A stretch of 6,482 bases of DNA from Candidatus Eiseniibacteriota bacterium (GTDB lineage Bacteria > Eisenbacteria > RBG-16-71-46): positions 1-6,482 of the forward strand of contig CAIXRL010000749.1 of the NCBI GenBank assembly GCA_903921835.1, written 5' to 3'. Positions 1 through 5,493 of this stretch are shown here, one piece after another (position 1 is the first letter of the stretch; each line of letters starts with the position of its first letter). Under the pieces are notes generated by a model that did no database searches, had not been told where the DNA came from, and saw nothing but the letters and a program-made list of their open reading frames with translations. Made by a program: the position numbers and the translations under genes.

Positions 1-1156
1 CACCGGGGTCGCGGCCGAGCAGCCGGGCCGCGGCGGCCACCGCACTGCGTGCCATGAGCCGGAAGGCCGTGTACTTGCCGCCGGCGATGCTGACGACCGG
101 TCCGTCGGTGAACGCGCGGTGCTCGCGCGGCGCGCCGCCCACGTCCTGCGCCGAGCGCAGCAGCGGGCGCACGCCGGCGAACACGGCGATCGGCGCGCTG
201 CCGGCCGCACCCGGCAGGACGCGCGCGGTCTCGCGCAGCAGGTAGCGCACTTCCGCCACCGTCGGACGGCTCTCGTGCGCGAGCGGGGGGGACGCGGTCT
301 CGACCTCTGTCGTGCCCACGAGCGAGCGGCCGGCGAAGGGCACCACGAAGAACACGCGGCCGTCGCTGGCGGCGCGCGCCACGATGCCGTGGCCGCGCGT
401 GAGCGCGGGAAACACCAGGTGCGTGCCACGCGAGGGCCGCAGCCTCGGCGCCGGATCGGGCGCGCCGGGCCGTAGCATGCGCGCGAGGTCGCGGTGCGTG
501 GCGTCGCTCCACGCGCCGGTGGCGTTGACGATGGCGCGCGCCGTGAACGCGCGCTCCCCGCGACTGTCGCGATCGCGCACGGCGACGTCGACGGCGCCGC
601 CCGCCGCGGGCCGCGCCGAGACCAGTTCGGTGCGCGTGAGGATCGTGGCGCCGTGCGCCGCGGCGTCACGCGCCACGGCGATCGCGATCTGCGCGTCGTC
701 CATCACCACGTCCGAGTAGACGCCCGCGCCCGCGAGGCCGTCGCGCTCGAGCGCGGGCTCGAGCGCCAGCGCGCCGTCCGCGTCCGTCATGGTGTGCGGG
801 CTCGGCGCGCCGGGACCCGCGAGCAGGTCGTACAGGATGAGCCCGGCGCGCAGCATCCACGCGGGCGTGCGGTCGCCGCGGTGCACCGGCGCCACGAAAC
901 GCGCGGGCCGCGTCAGCGCGGGCGCCATGCGCGAGACCGCGGCGCGCTCGGCCAGCGCCTCGCGCACGAGCGCGAATTGCCCGTGCTCCAGGTAGCGCAG
1001 CCCGCCGTGCAGCATGTGGCTGCTGGCGCCACTCGCACCCGAGGCGAGATCGTCCCGCTCGATCAGCGCGACGGACCAGCCGTTGCGCGCCGCGAGTCGC
1101 GCCACCGCGAGTCCGGTGACGCCACCGCCCAGCACCAGGACGTCGAGCGCGCTCAC
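1..1156 (-). CDS. glpD: FAD-dependent glycerol-3-phosphate dehydrogenase, partial (3' end outside window)
   Basis: This enzyme oxidises sn-glycerol-3-phosphate to dihydroxyacetone phosphate and passes electrons through FAD to the membrane quinone pool. The GTG-started frame is open for 385 codons to the window edge. Residues 10-15 are a GGGVTG dinucleotide-binding loop, followed by the beta-alpha-beta fold ending in E33, which should bind the FAD ribose. Residues 50-59 (HGGLRYLEHG) are the GlpD hallmark. Further on are an NATGAW segment, a GVRPLLRS stretch and a SIAGGKYTAFRLMA motif, in the order seen in GlpD. Family members are usually 500 or more residues, so the C-terminal helical domain probably lies outside the window. 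The GTG start overlaps the pyrophosphatase stop by four bases (GTGA), which suggests coupled translation. The family assignment is confident. The electron acceptor cannot be read from the sequence. Confidence 0.93.
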   Translation of the reverse strand, partial: MSALDVLVLGGGVTGLAVARLAARNGWSVALIERDDLASGASGASSHMLHGGLRYLEHGQFALVREALAERAAVSRMAPALTRPARFVAPVHRGDRTPAWMLRAGLILYDLLAGPGAPSPHTMTDADGALALEPALERDGLAGAGVYSDVVMDDAQIAIAVARDAAAHGATILTRTELVSARPAAGGAVDVAVRDRDSRGERAFTARAIVNATGAWSDATHRDLARMLRPGAPDPAPRLRPSRGTHLVFPALTRGHGIVARAASDGRVFFVVPFAGRSLVGTTEVETASPPLAHESRPTVAEVRYLLRETARVLPGAAGSAPIAVFAGVRPLLRSAQDVGGAPREHRAFTDGPVVSIAGGKYTAFRLMARSAVAAAARLLGRDPG

Positions 1157-1860
1157 GCCCCGTCGTCGTCGGCGCCGAGCGCCGCGTCGAGGGCGGCCTG
1201 CAGGTCGCCGAACTTCGCGTGGTAGTCCGCCTGGGACCTCGCGATGACCTCGCGCGCGGTCTGCGCGCCATAGACTCCCGCCAGCTCGACGCGGGCGCCG
1301 GGCGTGCCGGGCATGTCCTTGTACGTGAGGAAGTAGTGCTGGATGCGGTCGATGAGCACGGGCGGGCAGTGCTCGAGCTCGGTCCATGTCTCGTACGTGG
1401 GGTCGCTCTCGAGCACGGCGATGATCTTGTCGTCCACCTCGGCGCCGTCGAACATGCGCAGGCCGCCGATGGGCCGCGCGCGCACCACGACGCCGCCGTG
1501 GTTGATGGCGCGCTCGGTGAGCACGCAAACGTCGAGCGGGTCGTTGTCCCCCTGCAGTCCGCCGCGGCCGGCCTCGCTCGCGGCGAACGCGGCGACGGTC
1601 TCGCCGCAGAGCGTGCGCGGGATGAAGCCGTAGGGCTCGGGCGAGAGGCTCGAGTAGCGCTGAGGGCGGTCGAGCTTGAGGATGCCGCTGCGCTTGTCGA
1701 TCTCGTACTTCACGGTGTCGTTGGGCACGAGCTCGACGTAGACCGTGACCACGGCAGGCGCCCGAGGCCCGATCGAGAGCCCGTGCCAGGGGTGCGACTG
1801 GTAGAGCAGGCCCAGCAGCCGGGTGACGCCGGTGGGGCGGTTGGCGGGCGTATCGGTCAT
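1153..1860 (-). CDS. ppa: Inorganic pyrophosphatase, family I, extended form
   Basis: This cytoplasmic, Mg-dependent enzyme hydrolyses pyrophosphate to two phosphates and so pulls biosynthetic reactions forward. The product is 235 residues. The family I signature DNDPLDV is at 105-111. Other active-site residues line up with the E. coli enzyme: E43 (E20), K51 and E53 in KYEIDK (K29, E31), R65 (R43), Y77 (Y55), D138 and D143 in the second metal site (D97, D102), K145 (K104) and Y180-K181 (Y141-K142). It is longer than the roughly 175-residue E. coli form. The extra length comes from an N-terminal extension containing SHPWHGLSIG, an insertion at about 85-104 before the metal motif, and a longer C-terminus. 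This matches an extended subtype of the family. The ATG start overlaps the upstream DUF547 stop by four bases (ATGA), and the stop overlaps the glpD start, so it sits in the middle of a tight operon. Confidence 0.95.
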   Translation of the reverse strand: MTDTPANRPTGVTRLLGLLYQSHPWHGLSIGPRAPAVVTVYVELVPNDTVKYEIDKRSGILKLDRPQRYSSLSPEPYGFIPRTLCGETVAAFAASEAGRGGLQGDNDPLDVCVLTERAINHGGVVVRARPIGGLRMFDGAEVDDKIIAVLESDPTYETWTELEHCPPVLIDRIQHYFLTYKDMPGTPGARVELAGVYGAQTAREVIARSQADYHAKFGDLQAALDAALGADDDGA

Positions 1861-2768
1861 GGCGATACCGAGTCGCCGCCCGGGGCGGGCTGCATGATGA
1901 CCTTGGGGTGATCCTTCTGGTTGAGCAACGGGTTCGCATCGAGGAAGCGGCTGACGCCGGTGAGCTTCGCCTTGCGGATGCCATCGCGCACCGCGTGCGG
2001 CGCGTGCTTCTGCACGAAGTCGAGCATCGCCGGTACGGTGCCGCCGAAGTCGGCGCGATTGCGGCCGAGCCAGTCCGAGACGAACAGCAGCGGCGGGTTC
2101 ACCTGCACGGTCACGAAGCGCGGCAGCGCGAGCGTGGTGCGCATGGCCTCGTCCAGCTGGCGATCGAGCGAGTCGGCGCGGAACGCCCGCGGCATGATGG
2201 GCGGCGCCCCGATGCGTCCCGGATTCGTGGCGAAGAGCACCCGTGGATCCTGCACCGGCGTACGCGGGCCGCTGCCCGTCGTCGTATCGCCGAACACGAA
2301 ATTCCGCTGGAAGCCCTCGAGCGTGTAGTTGCGTCCCTCGACGACCGCGACCCTGCCGGTGAAGAACCCGCCGCCCGGGGCGACGATCTGGTCCACGCTC
2401 TTGTAGCGGTGGAACCCGCGGCCCGGCACGAGCAGGCTGACGGTGATGCGTTCGATCACGAGGAAGTTGAACGTGTTGATCCCCCACGCCAGCCGCTCCG
2501 ACGGCGTCATCGCCGAAGGCCTCGCCGCGAGCAGTTGCGCGTGCAGTTGCCCGAGCCGGTCCGAGCGATGCAGCGTCCAGATCTTCTCGTCCACGTAGAG
2601 CTGCTCGTAGTCGAAGCGCGTGTCGAAGGGCTCGCCCTTCGGGGCGATCCGGCAGACGTACTGATCGAGCAGTGACTGGTAGCCGTGCAGATCGGGTGAC
2701 GCGGACTGCGCCCGGGCGCAGGCGGGCAGGAGCGCGAGCAGTACCGCGGCGAGTGCCTTGCGGAGCAT
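1857..2768 (-). CDS. Exported DUF547-domain protein
   Basis: First gene of the minus-strand operon; the biochemical role of DUF547 proteins is not established. The chosen ATG at 2768 gives 303 residues and has an AGGAG ribosome binding site at 2783-2779, ten bases upstream. A further in-frame ATG at 2819 would add 17 proline- and arginine-rich residues before the signal peptide and is less likely. Residues 1-20 form a signal peptide (two basic residues, Leu/Ala core, ARA before Q21). An LPAC at 14-17 could alternatively be a lipobox, though Pro before Ala is poor. DUF547 features are LAWGINTFNFLVI at 93-105, a VVEGRNYTLEGFQRNF stretch at 142-157 and DPRVLFATN at 174-182. The usual Cys-containing 'NCxxxxCP'-type motif is here TNPGRIGAPP, so those cysteines are missing. 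The protein probably acts in the periplasm or at the cell surface. Its link to pyrophosphatase and GlpD is positional only. Confidence 0.82.
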   Translation of the reverse strand: MLRKALAAVLLALLPACARAQSASPDLHGYQSLLDQYVCRIAPKGEPFDTRFDYEQLYVDEKIWTLHRSDRLGQLHAQLLAARPSAMTPSERLAWGINTFNFLVIERITVSLLVPGRGFHRYKSVDQIVAPGGGFFTGRVAVVEGRNYTLEGFQRNFVFGDTTTGSGPRTPVQDPRVLFATNPGRIGAPPIMPRAFRADSLDRQLDEAMRTTLALPRFVTVQVNPPLLFVSDWLGRNRADFGGTVPAMLDFVQKHAPHAVRDGIRKAKLTGVSRFLDANPLLNQKDHPKVIMQPAPGGDSVSP

Positions 2769-2807
2769 GGGTGGGCGTCTCCTGGGAGTCGGCGGTGGCG
2801 GCGGGGG

Positions 2808-2853
2808 AGTGAACGTCACTCCGGTGAATCCTATCCGGTCGGGACGTCTCCCG
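2808..2853. promoter_or_regulatory. Two short palindromes overlapping the operon promoter (possible operators)
   Basis: AGTGA-ACG-TCACT at 2808-2820 lies at the predicted transcription start of the minus-strand operon. CGGGA-CGTC-TCCCG at 2840-2853 lies between its -10 and -35. Both are perfect 5-base inverted repeats placed where a repressor could act. Short palindromes are common in GC-rich DNA, so the role is speculative. Confidence 0.25.
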
Positions 2854-2856
2854 AAA
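2828..2856 (-). promoter_or_regulatory. Candidate promoter for the DUF547-ppa-glpD operon
   Basis: On the minus strand a good -10 (TAGGAT, 2833-2828) lies 17 bases after a weak -35 (TTTCGG, 2856-2851). The predicted start is near 2821, leaving a leader of about 50 bases before the ATG at 2768. Only the -10 is convincing. Confidence 0.4.
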
Positions 2857-2995
2857 GGCGGCCGGCCCGCCGGGTCTCCGCACGAGGGAGCGGGGGCGGG
2901 CCGGGAGCCGGCTTCGGCGCCCGACCTCCAGGCATGCGGCGGCCAGGCGCGTCCGGCCCAGTTCGCAAGTAGAGTCCGCGCCTCGCCATGCGCGC

Positions 2996-3042
2996 ATCCC
3001 CGCGTATCCCCGCTTGGAACGCGGGCCGGGTGCGACTACGCT
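2996..3042 (+). promoter_or_regulatory. Leaderless-type promoter with upstream direct repeat
   Basis: TTGGAA (3014-3019) and TACGCT (3037-3042) are separated by exactly 17 bases, a good sigma70-type promoter. Six bases separate the -10 from the ATG at 3049, which puts the predicted transcription start on the A of the start codon. There is no Shine-Dalgarno sequence in front of that ATG, as expected of a leaderless mRNA. Directly upstream of the -35, the octamer ATCCCCGC occurs twice (2996-3003 and 3006-3013) with a 10-base period. Repeats one helical turn apart at this position are typical of activator sites, but no regulator is identified. Confidence 0.5.
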
Positions 3043-3048
3043 CCGGGC

Positions 3049-3534
3049 ATGTCGAGTCCCCCCGTGAAGACATCCGCGCTGCTTCGCTGGCTGTCCATGC
3101 TGATCGTCGTCGCGGCGTTCGTGGTTCGTTTCTGGCCGCACGGCGCGTCCGCCCCGCACGCCGTCGCGCCCGCTTCCTCCACCGCGTCCGCTCCGTCCGC
3201 GCAGGCGCCCGCCGGGGGATCGCGCGCGTTCGGCGAAGGCGTCGGCTTCCATTCACGCGAGCGGCTCGAGGAGCACTTCCGGAAGCACGGGAGCGAGTTC
3301 CGCGCCGCCGCCGTGCAGGACTACCTGCACCTCGCGCAGGCCCTGCGCGATCGGCCCGCGGGAGGTGACGTGCTCGAACGCGTGCGTGAGGGCGGCGTCG
3401 TGACCCGCTTCGACCGCGGCAGCGGCGCGTTCATCGCGTTCGGCGCCGACGGTGTCATCCGGACGTTCTTCAAGCCCAACGACGGTGAGCGCTACTTCGA
3501 GCGCCAGGCCGCGCGGGCGCACGGAGCGCCGTGA
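3049..3534 (+). CDS. Exported/anchored HFxxHG protein, putative BECR-fold ribonuclease toxin
   Basis: The 161-residue product has three parts. Residues 1-13 are a short tail with K7 and R13. Residues 14-28 are one hydrophobic membrane or signal segment. Residues 31-58 are an Ala/Ser/Pro linker, and about 66-155 form a compact domain. The domain opens with HSRERLEEHFRKHG (H76, H80), continues with a helix at about 87-100 and GGDVLERV at 105-112, then beta-strand-like segments VVTRF and AFIAF, and ends with VIRTFFKPNDGERYF (R138, T139, K142). A helix with conserved His followed by strands carrying Arg, Thr and Lys is the layout of the barnase/EndoU/colicin E5-D/RelE-like (BECR) nuclease superfamily. 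The ATG at 3049 was chosen because the promoter ends just before it; the frame is open further upstream but looks non-coding. The export signal and the overlapping acidic gene suggest an extracellular or envelope ribonuclease with a cognate inhibitor. The nuclease assignment is by recalled motif resemblance, not a search. Confidence 0.65.
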   Translation: MSSPPVKTSALLRWLSMLIVVAAFVVRFWPHGASAPHAVAPASSTASAPSAQAPAGGSRAFGEGVGFHSRERLEEHFRKHGSEFRAAAVQDYLHLAQALRDRPAGGDVLERVREGGVVTRFDRGSGAFIAFGADGVIRTFFKPNDGERYFERQAARAHGAP

Positions 3535-3917
3535 GCGCCCCCGACGCGGTGCGCGTGTTTCTCGCCGAGCGCGGGCTCGCCGACGTGGTCGTCGCCGACG
3601 GCGCCGAGGGTCTGGTCTCGCGCTGGGAGCAGGCCGGGCGCGAAGCCGAGCGCGAGCGCTATCCGTTCGGCGTGGAGGACTGGCTGAACGAACTCGACGG
3701 GCGCCAGTTGCTGCACGAACTGCAGGCCGCAGTGCCCGGCTCGCTCACGGGCTCGCTCGCGGCGCGGCTCGAGGAGGCCGATCAACGCCTGCGCGCCGCG
3801 ACGGAAGTGGCGGACGGCTGCCTGTGGGGCGATGCGCTGGCGAAGCGCATGGACTGGCGACCGGCGCGCGAGTGGTGGTACTGGCGGTCGCCGCGCGCGG
3901 TGAACGAGGATTTCTAG
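3531..3917 (+). CDS. Acidic Trp-rich protein, putative immunity protein for the upstream nuclease
   Basis: I do not recognise a named family. The GTG start overlaps the stop of the nuclease-like gene (GTGA), with GGAG at 3523-3526 four bases upstream, so the two are very likely translated together. The 128-residue product has no signal or membrane segment and should stay in the cytoplasm. It is acidic: 24 Asp/Glu against 16 Arg/Lys. It is aromatic-rich, with FGVEDWLNELDGRQLL at 46-61 and CLWGDALAKRMDW...EWWYWR at 98-119. Small, acidic, Trp/Tyr-rich and stop/start-coupled behind an exported nuclease is the usual profile of an immunity protein (compare barstar with barnase). It is not recognisably barstar-like in sequence. 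The function is inferred from context and composition. Confidence 0.6.
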   Translation: MSAPDAVRVFLAERGLADVVVADGAEGLVSRWEQAGREAERERYPFGVEDWLNELDGRQLLHELQAAVPGSLTGSLAARLEEADQRLRAATEVADGCLWGDALAKRMDWRPAREWWYWRSPRAVNEDF

Positions 3918-3956
3918 TGGCCCCTGAGCCGCACAATGGCGGCGGCCGCGACGAAC

Positions 3957-3961
3957 GGGAG
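3957..3961 (+). promoter_or_regulatory. Ribosome binding site deciding the aldo/keto reductase start
   Basis: GGGAG lies six bases before the ATG at 3968. This fixes the start, because the same frame is open far upstream through the overlapping immunity gene. Confidence 0.7.
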
Positions 3962-3967
3962 ACGGAC

Positions 3968-5002
3968 ATGAACTATCGCAACCTTGGAGCATCGGGCCTG
4001 AAGGTGTCGGAAATCGCGCTTGGCTCGTGGACCACGTATGGCGGCTCGGTTGCCGCGAGCGATACGACCGCCATCGTGCGGCACGCGTTCGAGGCGGGAA
4101 TCAATTTGTTCGACACCGCCGACGTGTACGTGAAGGGCGAGGCCGAGCGCGCGCTCGCGGTGGCGATTCGCGAACTGCCGCGCGAGCAGCTGGTGATCGC
4201 GACCAAGTGCATGGGCCGGGTGTGGGACGGCCCGCTCGGGCGCGGGCTGTCGCGCAAGCACATCTTCGACGCGTGCGACCAGAGCCTGCGCCGGCTGGGG
4301 CTCGACTACATCGACCTCTACCAGTTCCACGCGCCCGACGCCGACACGCCCATCGAGGAGTCGCTGCGCGCGTTCGAGGACCTGGTGCGTTCGGGCAGGG
4401 TGCGCTACGTCGGTTTCTCGAACTTCGACCATCATCCAACGCTCGCGCTGCAGGTCGCGGCGATCCAGAAGCGCGAGCGCTGGACGCGCATGATCTCGGC
4501 GCAGCCGCGCTGGAACCTGCTCGACCGCCACGTCGAGAAGGAGCACGTCGCGTTCTGCCGTCGGAACAGCATCGGCATGATCGTGTACTCGCCCTTGGCG
4601 CAGGGCGTGCTCACGAACAAGTACGCCGGCGGCGCCCGTCCCGAGGGCAGCCGCGCCACGGGAGCGTTCGCGCACTTCCTCGAGTCCGAGAAGGCGATGA
4701 CGGTGAAGAACCTCGCGGCCGCCGAGCGGCTGGGCGCGTGGTGCGTCCGGCGCGGGTTCGAGCCCGCCGCGGTCGCGATCGCGTGGGTGCTGCGGCACGA
4801 CGTGGTCTCGAGCGCCATCGTGGGCGCCACGTCCGTGGCGCAGCTCGAGCAGAACCTGCGCGCCACCGAGGTGAAGCTCGTGGCGGCGGACTGGCGTGAG
4901 GTCGAGGCCGCCATTGCAGGCGGGAGCGTGGCATCCGCCCGCACGAGGTCGGCGGCAAAGCCGGGCGCGACGAAGGGTAAGGCGGCAACGAAGCGGAGGT
5001 AG
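3968..5002 (+). CDS. Aldo/keto reductase (NADPH-dependent oxidoreductase)
   Basis: This cytoplasmic TIM-barrel oxidoreductase reduces aldehydes or ketones, normally with NADPH; the substrate is not predictable. The product is 344 residues. The start is supported by the GGGAG site and by MNYRNLGASGLKVSEIALGSW, the usual family N-terminus. The full catalytic tetrad is present: D49 and Y54 (FDTADVY), K80 (IATK) and H121 (YQFHAP). Other family landmarks are GFSNF at 149-153, YSPLAQGVLTNKY at 207-219 and AIVGATSVAQLEQNL at 283-297 near the cofactor phosphate. WDGPLGRGLSRKHI at 86-99 resembles the Kv-beta/YhdN-like branch. The barrel should end near 318. The last 25 or so residues are an added Ala/Lys/Arg/Thr-rich tail with no family counterpart I know. 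The gene begins 50 bases after the immunity-like gene and may be read from the same transcript, but no functional link is evident. Confidence 0.93.
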   Translation: MNYRNLGASGLKVSEIALGSWTTYGGSVAASDTTAIVRHAFEAGINLFDTADVYVKGEAERALAVAIRELPREQLVIATKCMGRVWDGPLGRGLSRKHIFDACDQSLRRLGLDYIDLYQFHAPDADTPIEESLRAFEDLVRSGRVRYVGFSNFDHHPTLALQVAAIQKRERWTRMISAQPRWNLLDRHVEKEHVAFCRRNSIGMIVYSPLAQGVLTNKYAGGARPEGSRATGAFAHFLESEKAMTVKNLAAAERLGAWCVRRGFEPAAVAIAWVLRHDVVSSAIVGATSVAQLEQNLRATEVKLVAADWREVEAAIAGGSVASARTRSAAKPGATKGKAATKRR

Positions 5003-5124
5003 CTCGGAGGCACCGCAGTTCCTGTGTGTCAATGCGCTGCACGATTCCCTTTGACCCGGCCCGGATCGGATCGATGGCCGGCTCGATCATCCCCAGCGGG
5101 ATCCGCAAGGGCCTTCTGGAGCCT

Positions 5125-5155
5125 CCCCCGGGTTGCGCCCCGGGGGTTTCTTCTT
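5125..5155 (+). terminator. Rho-independent terminator
   Basis: CCCCCGGG (5125-5132) pairs perfectly with CCCGGGGG (5139-5146) around a six-base loop (TTGCGC). A T-rich tract (TTTCTTCTT, 5147-5155) follows. It lies about 120 bases after the aldo/keto reductase stop and should end that transcript. No convincing gene lies between. Confidence 0.8.
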
Positions 5156-5174
5156 GCCCCGTGCGGGACTCTTG

Positions 5175-5305
5175 ATGGGACGCACGGCTCTTGTAGTCGA
5201 TGGCTCCAACGTCCACCACTCGCTGCGGGATGCCAGCCGCGACCTCGGCGGCGCGGGAACTCCTGGCTCGATTTGCGTGGGCTGCGCGCGTCGTTTCTGC
5301 CCTAG
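5175..5305 (+). pseudogene. Broken N-terminal remnant of a NYN-domain (PIN-like) protein
   Basis: NYN-domain proteins are PIN-like and generally thought to be RNases. From the ATG at 5175 the frame reads MGRTALVVDGSNVHHSL, with the LVVDGSN motif carrying the first conserved acidic residue, and continues to about residue 29 (GGAGT). The homologous reading then jumps one frame to SWLDLRGLRASFLP, which matches the '(K)WLDLxxLxxxxLP' stretch expected next in this family. It stops at TAG (5303-5305). The shift falls near 5261-5264 and is explained by one missing base. Without the shift, the first frame runs on with unrelated sequence to a TGA at 5321. Only about 43 residues remain; the later acidic motifs of the domain are absent. 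An inverted-repeat element starts eight bases after the TAG, so insertion may have helped destroy the gene. Confidence 0.6.
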
Positions 5306-5312
5306 CCCGGAG

Positions 5313-5493
5313 TATTCATGAGCCCGCCGCCTGCGAGCGCGATCTGCGCGTCATCCGCTGCGAAGCTCGACCGGCCGCTGTCCTCATCGTGTTGGCAACA
5401 CGGTTCCGGGGTACCCACCGAAGGTGGGTCCGGCCGGCCGATCTTCTTGCGGCTGACGCACAGCTCGCGCTCTCGGCTCGCGGTTCATGAATA
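5313..5493. repeat. 181-base imperfect inverted-repeat element, MITE-like, TA-bounded
   Basis: The left arm (5313-5377) and the reverse complement of the right arm (5493-5431) align over about 65 positions with about 49 matches and two single-base gaps. Shared blocks in order are TATTCATGA, CC, GCC, GAGCGCGA, CTG, GCGTCA, CCGC, GAAG, TCG and CCGGCCG. Both ends carry TA, so the unit can be read as TTCATGA...TCATGAA flanked by a TA duplication, as left by IS630/Tc1-mariner-type transposases. The central 53 bases hold two small hairpins: GTGTT-GGC-AACAC (5389-5401) and ACCCACC-GAA-GGTGGGT (5413-5429). No transposase is encoded. It could be a non-autonomous mobile element or a structured RNA. Confidence 0.6.
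5413..5429. repeat. Perfect hairpin inside the inverted-repeat element
   Basis: A 7-base stem (ACCCACC/GGTGGGT) closes on a GAA loop. No T-run follows on either strand, so it is not a standard terminator; it forms part of the element core. Confidence 0.55.

Noticed and set aside
494..1225. Plus-strand open frames opposite glpD
   Set aside because: Composition is Arg-rich shadow; the minus-strand GTG frame has unmistakable GlpD motifs.
1153..3252. Very long minus-strand open frame (about 700 codons) running through the pyrophosphatase frame and upstream
   Set aside because: Only its last 235 codons, from the ATG at 1860, are pyrophosphatase. The rest is Arg/Pro/Gly-rich shadow of the DUF547 gene and the divergent region; GC-rich DNA has few stops.
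3914..5032. Long minus-strand open frame opposite the aldo/keto reductase
   Set aside because: His/Arg/Ala-rich antisense shadow of a gene with complete family motifs on the plus strand.
5032..5175. 47-codon plus-strand ORF ending in a TGATG overlap with the NYN remnant start
   Set aside because: It reads straight through the terminator hairpin, has no clear ribosome binding site and resembles no family I know; the overlap is probably chance.
5318..5490. Short open frames on both strands inside the 181-base inverted-repeat element
   Set aside because: Each is explained by the two similar arms; the products are low-complexity and have no start signals.
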